Positions 16,882 to 27,049 are shown, counted from the stretch's first letter. The stretch is 64,000 bases of DNA from Litorivita sp040371945 (GCF_040371945.1 NZ_BAABWS010000001.1:868001-932000), one strand, 5' to 3'. The notes: generated by a model not told the origin, from the sequence alone. Numbers and translations: made by a program.

Positions 16882-18465
16882 TTATGACTTTGGCGCATCC
16901 GTCCCGTGCGATTGGGCGGCGGGCGGCGCGGCGGCGGACGACGCGGCGGCGGGCGGCATCGAGACATGCGCGGCCATGGTCGCCGCCTTGGCCCCCGCCG
17001 CGCCCATCGCAGGGCTATGGGGCGCTACGCCGCCCTCCGGCGCCATGCCAGCGCGCTTGCGCTGGATAAAGCGCCACGCCAAAAGCCCTGCAAAGGCGCC
17101 TGCAATGACATTGGCGAGGGCATTGCCCGTGACAACGCCTCCCGCCCCCATAACGGCGCCCAGCCCGAAGGTCAGCGGGAACATCAACACCCCGTCACGC
17201 AGCCAGTTGGCCACCGTCGCCCAAAGCGGACGGCCCAGATTGTTGAAGGCCGCGTTGGACACAAACAGCGCGCCGGTAAACACAAAGGCTCCCGCCATAT
17301 AATAGGAGAAGAGATAGACCACATCGGCCCCGTCATCATGCAAGCCAAAGCTGCGCACCACAAAGCCCGCCGACAAGGCCAAGACCGCCCAGACCACCAC
17401 CGTATAGACAAAGCAAAACACCAAAGCATCGCGGTAGGCCGAGGCCACGCGGTCCATTTGCCGCGCGCCGTAGTTCTGTCCGATGATCCCGCCGATCGCG
17501 CCCGACAGGGCGAAAATCCCGCCAAACAGCAACATCGTCAACCGCATCACCACGCCCAATCCCGCCACGGCGCTGTCGCCGTGCTCTGCAATCGCGCGCA
17601 CCGCGACCCAATTGCCAAAAGGGGTGCTGACCTGCGTCGCAATCGCCGGAATCGCAATCGCCAGATAGGGCCGCATATAGAATTTCATATCCACAAGGCT
17701 GGGACGGCCGAACATTTTATGGGTGTGGATCACCCAATACAGACCCAAAACCGTCATGCCCAAACGCGAGATCACGATGGAAATCGCCGCGCCCACCGCC
17801 CCCAGATCCATCCAGATGATCAAAATCGGGTCAATCACCAAGGCCAAAAGCCCCGCCACCATCGTCACCATCATCGAGCGCCACGCATCCCCCATGGCGC
17901 GCAAAATCGCCGACGAACACATGCCCGCCGCCACGAACGGCAACGACGGCAAGGTGATGGCAAGGAAATCCGAAGCCACTTCGAGCGCCTCGCCCGAGGC
18001 CCCCGTCATCTCCAATATCTCGTGGCGAAACACGAACATCGCCCCCGACAGGATCGTAAGGATCGTCACCGCAAAGACCAAAGCCGAACTGGCGATGCGT
18101 TTGGCTTCGGCCCCGTCGCCCGATCCCAAGGCACGGCTGACCAAAGCCACCGCGCCGATCATCATGCCAATGGCGACCGAGACCACGAAAAACTGGATCG
18201 TGCCAGCAAAGCCGATGGCGGTGATCAGCAATTCATCGCCAAGCTGGCTGACCCACCAAAGGGCCAGAAACTCCACAAGGAACATAAAGCTCAGACCGAG
18301 CGAGCCGGTGAGCGTCATCACGATCACATGGCGCATGGTCGAGCCGGTGAGGAATTTGGCTTGGGTATTCAATTCGGGTCCTGCCGCCGAAAACTGGCGG
18401 TCCGCTTTGTATCTGGTTTTGAAATCTAGCCCGCCAAATCCGCCGCGAACAGGGTTGCGGCGCAA
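16882..18465 (-). CDS. MATE family multidrug or metabolite exporter
   Basis: A MATE-type cation-coupled efflux protein with twelve predicted membrane helices beginning at MRHVIVMTLTGSLGLSFMFLVEF. Conserved features include FAGTIQFFVVSVAIGMMIGAVALVSRALGSGD and GGIIGQNYGARQMDRV. The first 43 residues of the open frame look uncharacteristic. Translation may start at a TTG in LNTQAKFLTG (about residue 33) preceded by GCAGGACC, or at the ATG of MRHVIVM. The C-terminal 60 residues are an unusual Ala/Gly/Pro/Met-rich tail. Substrate unknown. Confidence 0.88.
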   Translation of the reverse strand: MRRNPVRGGFGGLDFKTRYKADRQFSAAGPELNTQAKFLTGSTMRHVIVMTLTGSLGLSFMFLVEFLALWWVSQLGDELLITAIGFAGTIQFFVVSVAIGMMIGAVALVSRALGSGDGAEAKRIASSALVFAVTILTILSGAMFVFRHEILEMTGASGEALEVASDFLAITLPSLPFVAAGMCSSAILRAMGDAWRSMMVTMVAGLLALVIDPILIIWMDLGAVGAAISIVISRLGMTVLGLYWVIHTHKMFGRPSLVDMKFYMRPYLAIAIPAIATQVSTPFGNWVAVRAIAEHGDSAVAGLGVVMRLTMLLFGGIFALSGAIGGIIGQNYGARQMDRVASAYRDALVFCFVYTVVVWAVLALSAGFVVRSFGLHDDGADVVYLFSYYMAGAFVFTGALFVSNAAFNNLGRPLWATVANWLRDGVLMFPLTFGLGAVMGAGGVVTGNALANVIAGAFAGLLAWRFIQRKRAGMAPEGGVAPHSPAMGAAGAKAATMAAHVSMPPAAASSAAAPPAAQSHGTDAPKS

Positions 18466-18627
18466 TTAGTTTGCCCCCGAGCGCCGCCAAATTCCGCCGA
18501 GCGGAAGAAAACTTACGAAATTCGCCCCATGCAGATTGCCCTGTGCGCAAATGCACAAAACCCGCCCGCGGCGCAAAGCTGCGCAGAGGCGCACAGCGCA
18601 AAGCCGCCCGCCGCGCCCGCGCGCACC

Positions 18628-19860
18628 CTATTCGGCGGCCGCGGGCCGGAATTTGGCAAAGACCGTCTCGTTGCCCTTTTCGGGGTGGCGCGGGATGAGC
18701 AGCGCCAAAACAAACGATCCTCCCGCCATCGCCGCCGCCATCACAAAGACCGAAACCGGAGAAATCATCCACATAAAGCCCAAGACCGGAGGCAGGCCCA
18801 CGGCGGCGATATGGTTGATGGTAAAGGCCACCGCCGCCGTCGGCGCGATGTCTTGCGGATCGGCGATCTTTTGGAAATAGGTCTTGAGCGCCAAAGCCAG
18901 CGCGAAAAACATATGGTCGATCACATATAGCGCCGCCGCCACCAACACGCCCCAGCCGAAATAATACACCCCGCCATAGGCCAAAAACACGCCGATCAAT
19001 CCGGCATATTCAAACATCAAGGTCCGCCGCTCGCCGAACCGCGCCACCGCATGGCCAAAGACCGGCGCAAGCACCATATTCGCCGCAAGGTTCAGTAGGT
19101 AAAGCGAAGTCAGCTCATGCACCTCATAGCCGAATTTCTCGACCATCATGAAACCGGCGAAGACCACAAAAATCTGTCGCCGCGCACCAGCCATGAATTG
19201 CAACGCATAATACAGCCAATAGCGGCGCTTGAGCACCATCTTCTTGACCTGCGGATGCGGGCTTTCGAAGACCGGATAGGCGATCAGGCAAAACAAGGCG
19301 CCCGCCGCCGTCACCCCGCCCGCGACCATATAGACGCTGCTATAGCTCAGATCGAACGCCTTCCACGTCATCACGATCAGCACATAGGCCACGCCCGTCG
19401 CCGCCGAGCCAACCGCCAAAAGCCGCCCCAAAATCTGCGGCGCGCGCTCTTTGGGCAGCCATTGCAATTGCAAGGACTGGTTGACCGTCTCGTAATAATG
19501 AAAGCCGATCGAGCTGAGCATCGTGAGGGTGAGGATGCCGCCCAAGGAAGGGAAAAACCCCGTCAACGCCGTCGCTACCCCCAACAGAACCAGCGAGACC
19601 AACCCCACCACCTGCTCGCGGATGAAGATGATGATCGCGATCACCCCGATTGCCAAAAACCCCGGAATCTCGCGCACAAAATGCAGCCATCCGATGTCCT
19701 GCCCGTCGAAATGCGCCGCCTCGATCACAAAATTATTGAGCAGCGCCGACCACGTGGCAAAGGCCACAGGCATCAGCGCCGCCATCACAAACAGCAAGGT
19801 CATCGGGCGGCGCCACAGCGGTAAATCCGCAGCGCGCTCAAGGGGGTAAGACTGTGTCAT
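18628..19860 (-). CDS. Major facilitator superfamily transporter
   Basis: A 410-residue membrane protein with about twelve helices and no clear substrate signature. The two six-helix halves are separated by the charged loop at about 200-215 (FESPHPQVKKMVLKRRYWL), and the start MTQSYPLERAADLPLWRRPMTLL is followed at once by helix 1. It lies 162 bases from the MATE gene on the same strand. It does not carry the sugar-transporter or drug-antiporter motifs in a form I can read with certainty. Confidence 0.85.
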   Translation of the reverse strand: MTQSYPLERAADLPLWRRPMTLLFVMAALMPVAFATWSALLNNFVIEAAHFDGQDIGWLHFVREIPGFLAIGVIAIIIFIREQVVGLVSLVLLGVATALTGFFPSLGGILTLTMLSSIGFHYYETVNQSLQLQWLPKERAPQILGRLLAVGSAATGVAYVLIVMTWKAFDLSYSSVYMVAGGVTAAGALFCLIAYPVFESPHPQVKKMVLKRRYWLYYALQFMAGARRQIFVVFAGFMMVEKFGYEVHELTSLYLLNLAANMVLAPVFGHAVARFGERRTLMFEYAGLIGVFLAYGGVYYFGWGVLVAAALYVIDHMFFALALALKTYFQKIADPQDIAPTAAVAFTINHIAAVGLPPVLGFMWMISPVSVFVMAAAMAGGSFVLALLIPRHPEKGNETVFAKFRPAAAE

Positions 19861-20149
19861 GCGGATTGATTACGCCCAAAGCGCGCCTAAGGCGAGGCCG
19901 TAGTTTCCGCAAGCCGCAGCGGGCGGGGGCGCGCCTCGGGCATGGCCCTGCTCTGCCCAGCACCGCCACTCCCCCACCGCCGCCCCGCCACTCCCGCCAT
20001 TCCCCGAGCGACGCAGAGCCGGATCACCCGCATCTGATCTGAATCAATGAAATTCGAATATGTTGTTGTTATCAAGACGCCGCCCGCCCTGCGATCATGG
20101 CGGCGCTTTGTATTACCTGCCCTTTGGCCTCTCAATGAAAGGTCCGCTG

Positions 20150-21208
20150 ATGGATATCCTCTCTCTCGTCGAACGGATCGGCGAAGCCCCGACGGCGGCG
20201 GTCATGGGGCTTGTCACCGGATTGATCTTTGGCATCGCCGCACAGCGTTCGCGGTTTTGCCTGCGCGCCGCGACGGTGGAATTTGCCCGCGGGCAGATGG
20301 GCGAGCGCGTGGCGGTCTGGCTTTTGACCTTTTCCACCGCCGTGGTCTGGGTCCAAGGGGCGCAGTTGTTGGGACTGATGCAAAGCCAAGACGCGCGGAT
20401 GATGGCCGTTTCGGGAAGCTGGTCGGGGGCGGTGATCGGCGGGCTGGTATTTGGCGTGGGCATGGTGATGGCGCGCGGCTGTTCGGGGCGGCTTTTGGTT
20501 CTGGCGGCGACGGGGAACCTGCGTTCTGTGGTCTCTGGGCTGATCTTTGCGGTGGTGGCGCAGATGAGCCTTGGCGGCGTGCTCTCGCCGCTGCGCGACC
20601 AATTGGCGGGCCTGTGGATCACCTCGGGCGGGCGCAATATGAACCTGCTCGCCGCCGCCGGATTGCCCCCCTTTACGGGGCTGCTGATCGGAGTGGCGAT
20701 TGCGGCGCTGGCTTTGGAGATCTCGCGGTGCAACCGCATCGGCGCGGCGCGGCTGGTCTTTGCCTCCGGCGTCGGCTTTGCCGTGGCGGTCGGATGGGTT
20801 TTGACCTTCTCGCTCAGCCAGATCGCTTTTGACCCCGTGCAGATCGAAAGCGCAACCTTTACAGGGCCTTCGGCGCATACATTGATGTATTTCCTCGACC
20901 GCAACGCGGTGCTTGAATTCGACATCGGCCTCGTGCCGGGGGTGGTGATCGGCTCTTTCCTCGCGGCGGCCATAACGCGCGAATTCCAATTCCAAGGCTT
21001 CGAGACCGAAAGCAACATGCGCCGCGCGATGATCGGTGCGGCGCTGATGGGATTTGGCGGCATGCTGGCGGGGGGCTGCGCGATTGGCGCGGGCGTCACC
21101 GGCGGGTCGATCTTTGCGGGCACCGCATGGCTGGCGCTCTTGTGCATGTGGATCGGCGCGATGGCGACCGATCTGCTGCTCGACCAACGCCGCCTTGCCC
21201 CCGCCTAG
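20150..21208 (+). CDS. YeeE/YedE family sulfur transporter
   Basis: A 352-residue inner-membrane permease of the YeeE/YedE (TsuA-like) family, whose characterised member takes up thiosulfate through a chain of conserved cysteines. The corresponding segments are present: SRFCLRA near residue 38, GMVMARGCSGRLL near 108 and GGMLAGGCAIGAGVTGGSIF near 308. About nine membrane helices are visible. The start at 20150 follows AAAGGT; longer open sequence upstream lacks a ribosome site. Substrate is inferred from the family only. Confidence 0.88.
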   Translation: MDILSLVERIGEAPTAAVMGLVTGLIFGIAAQRSRFCLRAATVEFARGQMGERVAVWLLTFSTAVVWVQGAQLLGLMQSQDARMMAVSGSWSGAVIGGLVFGVGMVMARGCSGRLLVLAATGNLRSVVSGLIFAVVAQMSLGGVLSPLRDQLAGLWITSGGRNMNLLAAAGLPPFTGLLIGVAIAALALEISRCNRIGAARLVFASGVGFAVAVGWVLTFSLSQIAFDPVQIESATFTGPSAHTLMYFLDRNAVLEFDIGLVPGVVIGSFLAAAITREFQFQGFETESNMRRAMIGAALMGFGGMLAGGCAIGAGVTGGSIFAGTAWLALLCMWIGAMATDLLLDQRRLAPA

Positions 21209-21266
21209 GCAAGGCTTGCACCGCCCGCCGCCGCGCCCTACACCGATCCAAACAGGAGAGCGCATC

Positions 21267-21572
21267 ATGGCCAAAGCGTCCGAAACCATCGAAGTCGAAA
21301 ACATCAACCATCCGGGCAAAACCCATATGGTCGACAAGGACAAATACTATGTCATGCGCGCGGCGATCTTTGCCGCCCTGCCCGAAGGCAGCGCGCCAAT
21401 GACGGCGGCGGATTTGAAAGAGGCGCTTCTGCCGCATCTGGACGAGCTGTTTTTCCCCGAGGGCAAGACCGCAGGCTGGTGGCAAAAATGCGTGCAGCTT
21501 GACCTTGAGGCCAAAGGCGTGATGCAGCGCCACGACACCAAGCCGCTGACCTTTAGCCGCACCAAACGCTAA
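21267..21572 (+). CDS. Conserved small protein, possibly DUF6958
   Basis: A 101-residue soluble protein beginning MAKASETIEVENINHPGKTHMVDKD. It contains a YYVMRAAIFAALPEG helix and a winged-helix-like C-terminus with WWQKCVQLDLEAKGVMQRH. The order NHPG...VD..KY..MRAA resembles what I remember of the DUF6958 family, a family without known function. The ATG is preceded by ACAGGAGAGC. It follows the YeeE/YedE gene by 58 bases and may be in the same transcript. Confidence 0.75.
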   Translation: MAKASETIEVENINHPGKTHMVDKDKYYVMRAAIFAALPEGSAPMTAADLKEALLPHLDELFFPEGKTAGWWQKCVQLDLEAKGVMQRHDTKPLTFSRTKR

Positions 21573-21652
21573 CCCTCTGCGTGAACCGCCCCCACGGCGG
21601 CGAGGCATGACGGAGCGGGACGCAACAGGCGCCGCAGCCGCGCGCGGCGGCG

Positions 21653-23860
21653 CTAATAAAACGTCTGCGGGTCAATATCGACGGCCAGCCGCAACCGGTT
21701 TGGCACCGCCATTTGCCCGATCCATTGCGCTACCGCCCCTTGCAAAGCCGCGCCCTTGGGCGCCTTGACCAAAAGCCGCACGCGGTGCCGCCCGCGCACA
21801 CGGGCAATCGGCGCGGGCGCGGGGCCGAAAACCTGTGCGCCGACCTGCCGCAGCGGCCCGTCGCGCCGCGCCAGTTCCATCCCGAAATCAAAGGCTTCCT
21901 GCGCATCGGGCGAGGACAATATGATCCCCGCCAAACGCCCGTAGGGCGGCACGCCCGCATGGCGCCGACCGCTGGCCTCGGCGCTCCAGAACCCCTCCTC
22001 ATCGCCGGCCAGAATGGCGCGAATGACGGGGTGGTCGGGCTGGAATGTCTGAAGCATCGCCTCGCCGCGTTTTTCGGCGCGCCCTGCCCGCCCCGCGACC
22101 TGCCGCATCAATTGAAAGGTCCGCTCGGCGGCGCGCAAATCCGACCCTTGCAGGCCCAGATCCGCATCAATCACCCCGACCAGCGTCAGCAGCGGGAAAT
22201 TATGCCCCTTCGCCACCAGTTGCGTGCCGATGATGATATCCGCCGCCCCTGCCGCGATGCCCTCGATCTCGGCCTTGAGCGCGCGGGCCGAGCCGAACAT
22301 GTCTGAGCTCAGCGTCGCAATCCGCGCCTCGGGGAAAACCTGCGCCGCCTCCTCGGACAAACGCTCCACCCCTGGCCCGACGGCGGCCAGTTTGCCCTCG
22401 ACCTCGCAGGACGGGCAAGCCTCGGGCATGGGTTTCGTCTCGCCGCATTGGTGGCACACAAGGCGTTTGAGAAACCGGTGTTCGACCATGCGCGCATCGC
22501 AATGATCGCATCCGATCTGATGCCCGCAGGCACGGCAGATCGTCACAGGCGCATAGCCGCGCCGGTTGATGAACAAGAGCGATTGCTCGCCGCGCGCGCG
22601 CCGCGTCTCGACGGCGCGCTGCAAGCTGGGCGAAATCCACCGGTTCGACGGCAGGCTTTCATCACGCATATCAATCGCGCGCATCGCAGGCATCACCGCA
22701 GGGCCATAGCGCGAGGCCAGATCAATGCGGCTGTATTTGCCCGCCTCGGCATTGGCCCATGTCTCGAGGCTCGGCGTGGCCGAGGCCAAAACCACCTGCG
22801 CGCCGCAGATCGAGGCGCGCAAAACCGCCATATCGCGGGCGTTATAAAGCACGCCGTCCTCTTGTTTATAAGAGGTGTCATGCTCCTCATCGACGATGAT
22901 CAACCCCAGATCGCGGTAGGGCAAAAACAGCGCCGAGCGCGCGCCGACGACCAATTGCGCCTCGCCCTGCCCGACCATCTTCCACACCCGCCGCCGCTCG
23001 GTCATGGTGACGCCGCTGTGCCATTCGGCAGGGCGCACGCCAAACCGCGCCTCGACGCGGGTCAAAAACTCCGCCGTAAGGGCAATTTCGGGCAACATAA
23101 CAAGGGCTTGCCGCCCGATGCGGATCGCCTCGGCCACCGCTTCGAGATAAACCTCGGTCTTGCCCGATCCGGTCACCCCGCGCAACAGCGTCGTTGCATA
23201 GGTTTGCGCCCGCACCCCTGCGGCCAAAGCCTGCGCCCCTGCGGCTTGATCGGCGGTCAATTCCTTGCCGCCGTAAGACGGATCAAGCCGCGCAAAGGGC
23301 AGATCGCGCGGGCTGTCCTCCTCGGTCACCGCGCCTTGTTTGACCAATCCCTTGACCACCGAGGCGGTCACGCCCGCCATTTGTGACAATTCGCCCAAGG
23401 TGAAGGACAGGTTGCCATAATCGCGCAGCGCCGCCATCACGCGGGCGCGCGCTTCGGTCTCGCGGCTGACCTTGCCATGGCCCAAACGGTAGACCTTGCG
23501 CATTGACGGCGCATCGCCCAGCCCCGGCGCGCGGCTGGCCAGACGCAGCATCGAAGGCATCGGCGTCAGCGTGTAATCGGCGGCGCGGCGCAAGAATTCG
23601 CGCATCTCGGCGCGCATCGGCGCCACATCAAGCACCCGAAGAACCGAGCGCACCTTGGTGATGTCGAACTCCCCGCGCCCCTTGCCCCACACAACGCCAA
23701 GCACCTTGCGCGGGCCAAGCGGCACCTCGACAAAATCCCCCAAACGGCACGCGCCCACGGGGGATTTGTAATCGAGAAGCCGGTCCAAGGGCTGCGCCGT
23801 CAACACGCCCACCAGCGCCCCTTCGGGAAAGACATCAGGATCGTGTAGGCGATCGGACAA
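21653..23860 (-). CDS. priA: Primosomal protein N' (replication restart helicase PriA)
   Basis: Superfamily 2 DNA helicase that reloads the replisome at stalled forks. Walker A GVTGSGKTEVYLEAV, DEEHD (in LIIVDEEHDTSYKQEDG), and the zinc-binding cysteine clusters (CRACGHQIGCDHCD and CHQCGETKPMPEACPSC) are all present, as is the C-terminal NRLRLAVDIDPQTFY. The frame is open to 23989 with ATG, but the first 43 residues are unlike PriA. I prefer the TTG at 23860, six bases after GGAG, which gives 735 residues, close to the 732 of E. coli. Confidence 0.93.
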   Translation of the reverse strand: MSDRLHDPDVFPEGALVGVLTAQPLDRLLDYKSPVGACRLGDFVEVPLGPRKVLGVVWGKGRGEFDITKVRSVLRVLDVAPMRAEMREFLRRAADYTLTPMPSMLRLASRAPGLGDAPSMRKVYRLGHGKVSRETEARARVMAALRDYGNLSFTLGELSQMAGVTASVVKGLVKQGAVTEEDSPRDLPFARLDPSYGGKELTADQAAGAQALAAGVRAQTYATTLLRGVTGSGKTEVYLEAVAEAIRIGRQALVMLPEIALTAEFLTRVEARFGVRPAEWHSGVTMTERRRVWKMVGQGEAQLVVGARSALFLPYRDLGLIIVDEEHDTSYKQEDGVLYNARDMAVLRASICGAQVVLASATPSLETWANAEAGKYSRIDLASRYGPAVMPAMRAIDMRDESLPSNRWISPSLQRAVETRRARGEQSLLFINRRGYAPVTICRACGHQIGCDHCDARMVEHRFLKRLVCHQCGETKPMPEACPSCEVEGKLAAVGPGVERLSEEAAQVFPEARIATLSSDMFGSARALKAEIEGIAAGAADIIIGTQLVAKGHNFPLLTLVGVIDADLGLQGSDLRAAERTFQLMRQVAGRAGRAEKRGEAMLQTFQPDHPVIRAILAGDEEGFWSAEASGRRHAGVPPYGRLAGIILSSPDAQEAFDFGMELARRDGPLRQVGAQVFGPAPAPIARVRGRHRVRLLVKAPKGAALQGAVAQWIGQMAVPNRLRLAVDIDPQTFY

Positions 23861-24074
23861 GGGCGGCTCCGCAAGGCAATGGGGTTGGTATTGGCCCTTG
23901 TAGGTAAAGCGTGGCGCGGCAAATCCCAAGCCCCAATCGCCGCGATGGCCCGCGCGCGCCCCGCGCCAAAGCCACACCCGATAAGACAATTCCCGCCGAG
24001 GCGGAAAAAAGCCTCAAATTATCCTTGGCCCATGTTATAAACTGCTCAAAAACGCATAAAGCATAAAGAGGCAT

Positions 24075-24785
24075 ATGATGAGCAGCAGCCCCGAAATCGA
24101 CGACCAATTGCGCGAAAAAATCATCTCGCAACCCGACCTTATTCTTGAAAATCAAGCCGTTATGCAGGCGCTCATCGCGGCGAACGAACGCGCGATGGGC
24201 GGCAATATCGTCGATCTGCGCGGCATCGCGATGGAGCGTTTGGAGGCGCGGCTCGACCGGCTCGAAGACACGCACCGCAGCGTGATCGCCGCCGCCTATG
24301 AAAACCTTGCCGGCACCAATCAGGTGCACCGCGCGATTTTGCGCATGCTCGATCCGGTGCAATTCGAAGATTTCCTGCGCGATCTGGGCGGCGAAGTGGC
24401 CGAGATTTTGCGCGTCGACAGCGTCAAACTGGTGCTGGAATCGCTGCAAAACGAAGAAGACCCTGCGGTGCAACGGCTGGGCGATGTGCTGTCCGTGGCC
24501 GAACCGGGTTATATCGAAAGCTATCTGGGCGCGGCGCGCGGCAATCCGGCGCGGCAAGTCACCCTGCGCCAGCTCAGCGAAGGCACCGAGCCGATCTACG
24601 GCGAGGCCGCGCCCTTCATGCGCTCCGAAGCCTGCCTGCTGCTCGATTTCGGCGATGGCCGCCTGCCCGGTTTGCTGGTCATGGGCTCCGAGGATCCGCA
24701 TCACTTCACACCCCAGCAAGGCACTGACCTGCTTGGATTTTTCGGCGGCGTCTTTGAAAGAGCGATGCGCCGCTGGTTGTCATGA
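24075..24785 (+). CDS. DUF484 family protein
   Basis: A 236-residue protein with a predicted N-terminal coiled coil (NIVDLRGIAMERLEARLDRLEDTHRSVI) and a C-terminal GAF-like domain, the arrangement of DUF484. The biochemical role is unknown. DUF484 genes very often sit directly before xerC, as here, where the stop overlaps the xerC ATG by four bases, so a link to chromosome dimer resolution or cell division is often suggested. The ATG follows AAAGAGGC, and an AT-rich promoter-like stretch lies just upstream. Confidence 0.9.
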   Translation: MMSSSPEIDDQLREKIISQPDLILENQAVMQALIAANERAMGGNIVDLRGIAMERLEARLDRLEDTHRSVIAAAYENLAGTNQVHRAILRMLDPVQFEDFLRDLGGEVAEILRVDSVKLVLESLQNEEDPAVQRLGDVLSVAEPGYIESYLGAARGNPARQVTLRQLSEGTEPIYGEAAPFMRSEACLLLDFGDGRLPGLLVMGSEDPHHFTPQQGTDLLGFFGGVFERAMRRWLS

Positions 24786-25711
24786 GCCAGCCCTCCGAGG
24801 CCGCCAGCGCCGCGCTGTTTGACTGGCTTGAGGCGCAGCGCGCCCTCAAAGGCGCGGCCGATAACACCATCGAGGCCTACCGGCGCGATGTGGCGGGGTT
24901 TTTGGGGTTCTTGAACCTGCACAAAGGCGGATCGCAAGGCCTTGCGCCGCTGTCGCAAATCGGCATCTCGGACATGCGCGCATGGATGGCCGACATGCGA
25001 TCGGGCGATATCGGCGCGCGGTCTTTGGCGCGTAAACTATCGGCAGTAAAGAGTTTTTTCCGCTGGCTGTCAGAACGCGAAGGCTTTGACGCCACCGCCG
25101 TTTTGGCCACCCGCAGCCCGAAATTCCAACGCAAACTGCCCCGCCCCTTGGCCGAGGATGCGGCCCGTCAGGTGCTGCAAACCGCCGAGTTCCAATCGCG
25201 CGAACCGTGGGTTTCGGCGCGCGATACGGCGGTGATGACCCTGCTTTACGGCTGCGGTTTGCGGATTTCCGAGGCGCTTGGCCTGATGGGGCGCGACGCG
25301 CCGCTGCCGCAGGTGTTGCGCATCACCGGCAAGGGCGGCAAGGAGCGGATCGTGCCCGTCATCCCCGCCGCGCGCGCCGCCGTCGAGGCCTATACCCGCC
25401 TGTGCCCGCATATTTTCGCCGATGATCTGCCGCTGTTTCGCGGTGTGCGCGGCGGCAAGCTCAGCGCGCGCATCATCCAACAGGTCATGGCCGACACCCG
25501 CGCGCAGCTTGGCCTGCCCGCCTCCGCCACGCCCCATGCCTTGCGCCACAGCTTTGCGACGCATCTGCTCAACGCGGGCGGCGATCTGCGCGCGATCCAA
25601 GAGCTTTTGGGTCATGCCTCGCTTTCGACCACGCAGGCCTATACAGCGGTTGACACCGCCCGCCTGATGGAGGTTTACGAAGCCAGCCACCCGCGCGCAC
25701 AGCGCCGATAG
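24782..25711 (+). CDS. xerC: Tyrosine recombinase XerC
   Basis: Site-specific recombinase of 309 residues that with XerD resolves chromosome dimers at dif. The N-terminal SAM-like core-binding domain includes NTIEAYRRDVAGFLGFL. The catalytic domain shows the full set: Arg in YGCGLRISEAL, Lys in ITGKGGKERIVP, the HALRHSFATHLL box with His and Arg, the LGHASLSTTQAYT box, and the nucleophilic Tyr in that last segment. It overlaps the DUF484 gene and precedes pcs by 31 bases. Confidence 0.96.
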   Translation: MSQPSEAASAALFDWLEAQRALKGAADNTIEAYRRDVAGFLGFLNLHKGGSQGLAPLSQIGISDMRAWMADMRSGDIGARSLARKLSAVKSFFRWLSEREGFDATAVLATRSPKFQRKLPRPLAEDAARQVLQTAEFQSREPWVSARDTAVMTLLYGCGLRISEALGLMGRDAPLPQVLRITGKGGKERIVPVIPAARAAVEAYTRLCPHIFADDLPLFRGVRGGKLSARIIQQVMADTRAQLGLPASATPHALRHSFATHLLNAGGDLRAIQELLGHASLSTTQAYTAVDTARLMEVYEASHPRAQRR

Positions 25712-25742
25712 GGCGCGGCAGATCATTCGGTAAGGACAAAAA

Positions 25743-26441
25743 ATGACCAAAGAAATGAAAGCCTTATCGGTGCATCTTCTCACCGCCACGGGGGCGGTTT
25801 TCGCCATGCTGGCGCTGCTCGAAGCGGTCAAGGGCGATTGGCCGATGATGTTTTTGTGGCTGGTCATCGCCTTTGCGGTGGATGGAATCGACGGGCCTTT
25901 GGCGCGCAAATACGACGTGAAAACCCATGCGGCGACCTTCGACGGGGTGTTGCTCGATTTGATCATCGACTACCTGACCTATGTCTTCATCCCCGCCTTT
26001 GCCCTGTTTGAATCAGGGCTTTTGCCCGGATGGACGGGATGGTTCGCCATCATCATCATCACCTTTGCCAGTGCGATGTATTTCGCCGATACACGCATGA
26101 AAACAAAGGACAATTCATTCTCCGGCTTTCCGGGATGCTGGAATATGCTGGTGCTGGTTCTCTTTGCCACGGACCCCAATTACTGGATCACGCTGGCTTT
26201 GGTCGCGCTTTTGGCGGTGGCAATGTTCTTGCCGCTCAAATTCATCCATCCGGTGCGCACCGAACGCTGGCGCGTGGTCTCGCTGCCCATGGCGCTGGCG
26301 TGGACGTTTTTTGCCGGTTGGGCCGCTTGGGTCGCCTTTCATCCGCAAAGCTGGGCGCATTGGGGCCTCGTGGTGACCAGCATTTACCTGCTGTTTGCGG
26401 GAATTGCACAACAGATCATCCCCATGCGGAGCAAGGATTAG
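25743..26441 (+). CDS. pcs: Phosphatidylcholine synthase
   Basis: A 232-residue inner-membrane enzyme that joins choline directly to CDP-diacylglycerol, giving phosphatidylcholine in one step. The CDP-alcohol phosphotransferase signature is complete (DGIDGPLARKYDVKTHAATFDGVLLDLIID, with the four Asp of the DGxxAR...GxxxDxxxD pattern at about residues 40-69). Eight membrane segments are visible. The YLTYVFIPAFALF stretch after the motif is typical of Pcs rather than of PgsA or PssA. An AAGGAC ribosome site precedes the ATG. Confidence 0.93.
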   Translation: MTKEMKALSVHLLTATGAVFAMLALLEAVKGDWPMMFLWLVIAFAVDGIDGPLARKYDVKTHAATFDGVLLDLIIDYLTYVFIPAFALFESGLLPGWTGWFAIIIITFASAMYFADTRMKTKDNSFSGFPGCWNMLVLVLFATDPNYWITLALVALLAVAMFLPLKFIHPVRTERWRVVSLPMALAWTFFAGWAAWVAFHPQSWAHWGLVVTSIYLLFAGIAQQIIPMRSKD

Positions 26442-26505
26442 TCGACCCTCTGCGGATATTTACCCACAGAAATCAAGCCTTGGCTTATCCAAATCGAACA
26501 TATCT

Positions 26506-26985
26506 TCAAATGAGCAGGCCCGCCGCCCCCTCATGGCGCAAGAGCTGGACCTTGCTCTCCACCCCGCCCGAACCGGAGAAACCGCCTAGCCCGTTTGCGC
26601 CCAAAATCCGGTGACACGGGATGATCAAGGGGATCGGATTGCCGCCGCAGGCCTGCCCGACCGCTTGCGCGGGCGCGCCGAGCACCTGCGCCAGATCGCC
26701 GTAGGTGCGCGTTTCGCCAAAGCGGATGGCGGAGATCTGCGCGCAAACGGCGCCTTGGAAGTCGCTGCCTGCCACCCGCAGGGGCAGGTCAAACACCTGT
26801 AACTCATGGGAAAAATAGGCGCGGATTTGCCGCTCGGCCTCGGCCGCAATCGGCTCCGGCGCGGCACCTGCGCCCTGCTCGGCGCCCAAATCTGCCGCGC
26901 AGCCCCAAGACAGCCGCGTGATCGCCCCCGCCTCACACGCGATGTGCATATGCCCCAAGGGCGTGTCAAAAGAATGCCGTTTCAT
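26506..26985 (-). CDS. ogt: Methylated-DNA--protein-cysteine S-methyltransferase
   Basis: A 159-residue suicide repair protein that transfers alkyl groups from O6-alkylguanine to its own cysteine. The active-site box IPCHRI is present near residue 132, preceded by the helix-turn-helix segment TRTYGDLAQVLGAPAQAVGQACGGNPIP, and the N-terminus has the short beta domain (HSFDTPLGHMHIACEAGAI). It is convergent with pcs and lacks the Ada regulatory domain. Confidence 0.92.
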   Translation of the reverse strand: MKRHSFDTPLGHMHIACEAGAITRLSWGCAADLGAEQGAGAAPEPIAAEAERQIRAYFSHELQVFDLPLRVAGSDFQGAVCAQISAIRFGETRTYGDLAQVLGAPAQAVGQACGGNPIPLIIPCHRILGANGLGGFSGSGGVESKVQLLRHEGAAGLLI

Positions 26986-27049
26986 CGCGCCAGTCTGCGC
27001 CCGCGCGCCCCTCCAATCAAGAGCGCATCCGCGCGCGCCCGTAGGCGCG

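Noticed and set aside
20054..20069. A further TCGAA sequence before the YeeE/YedE gene as a motif copy
   Set aside because: Only the TCGAA half matches; the following TGTTGT shares too few bases with GGTATG.
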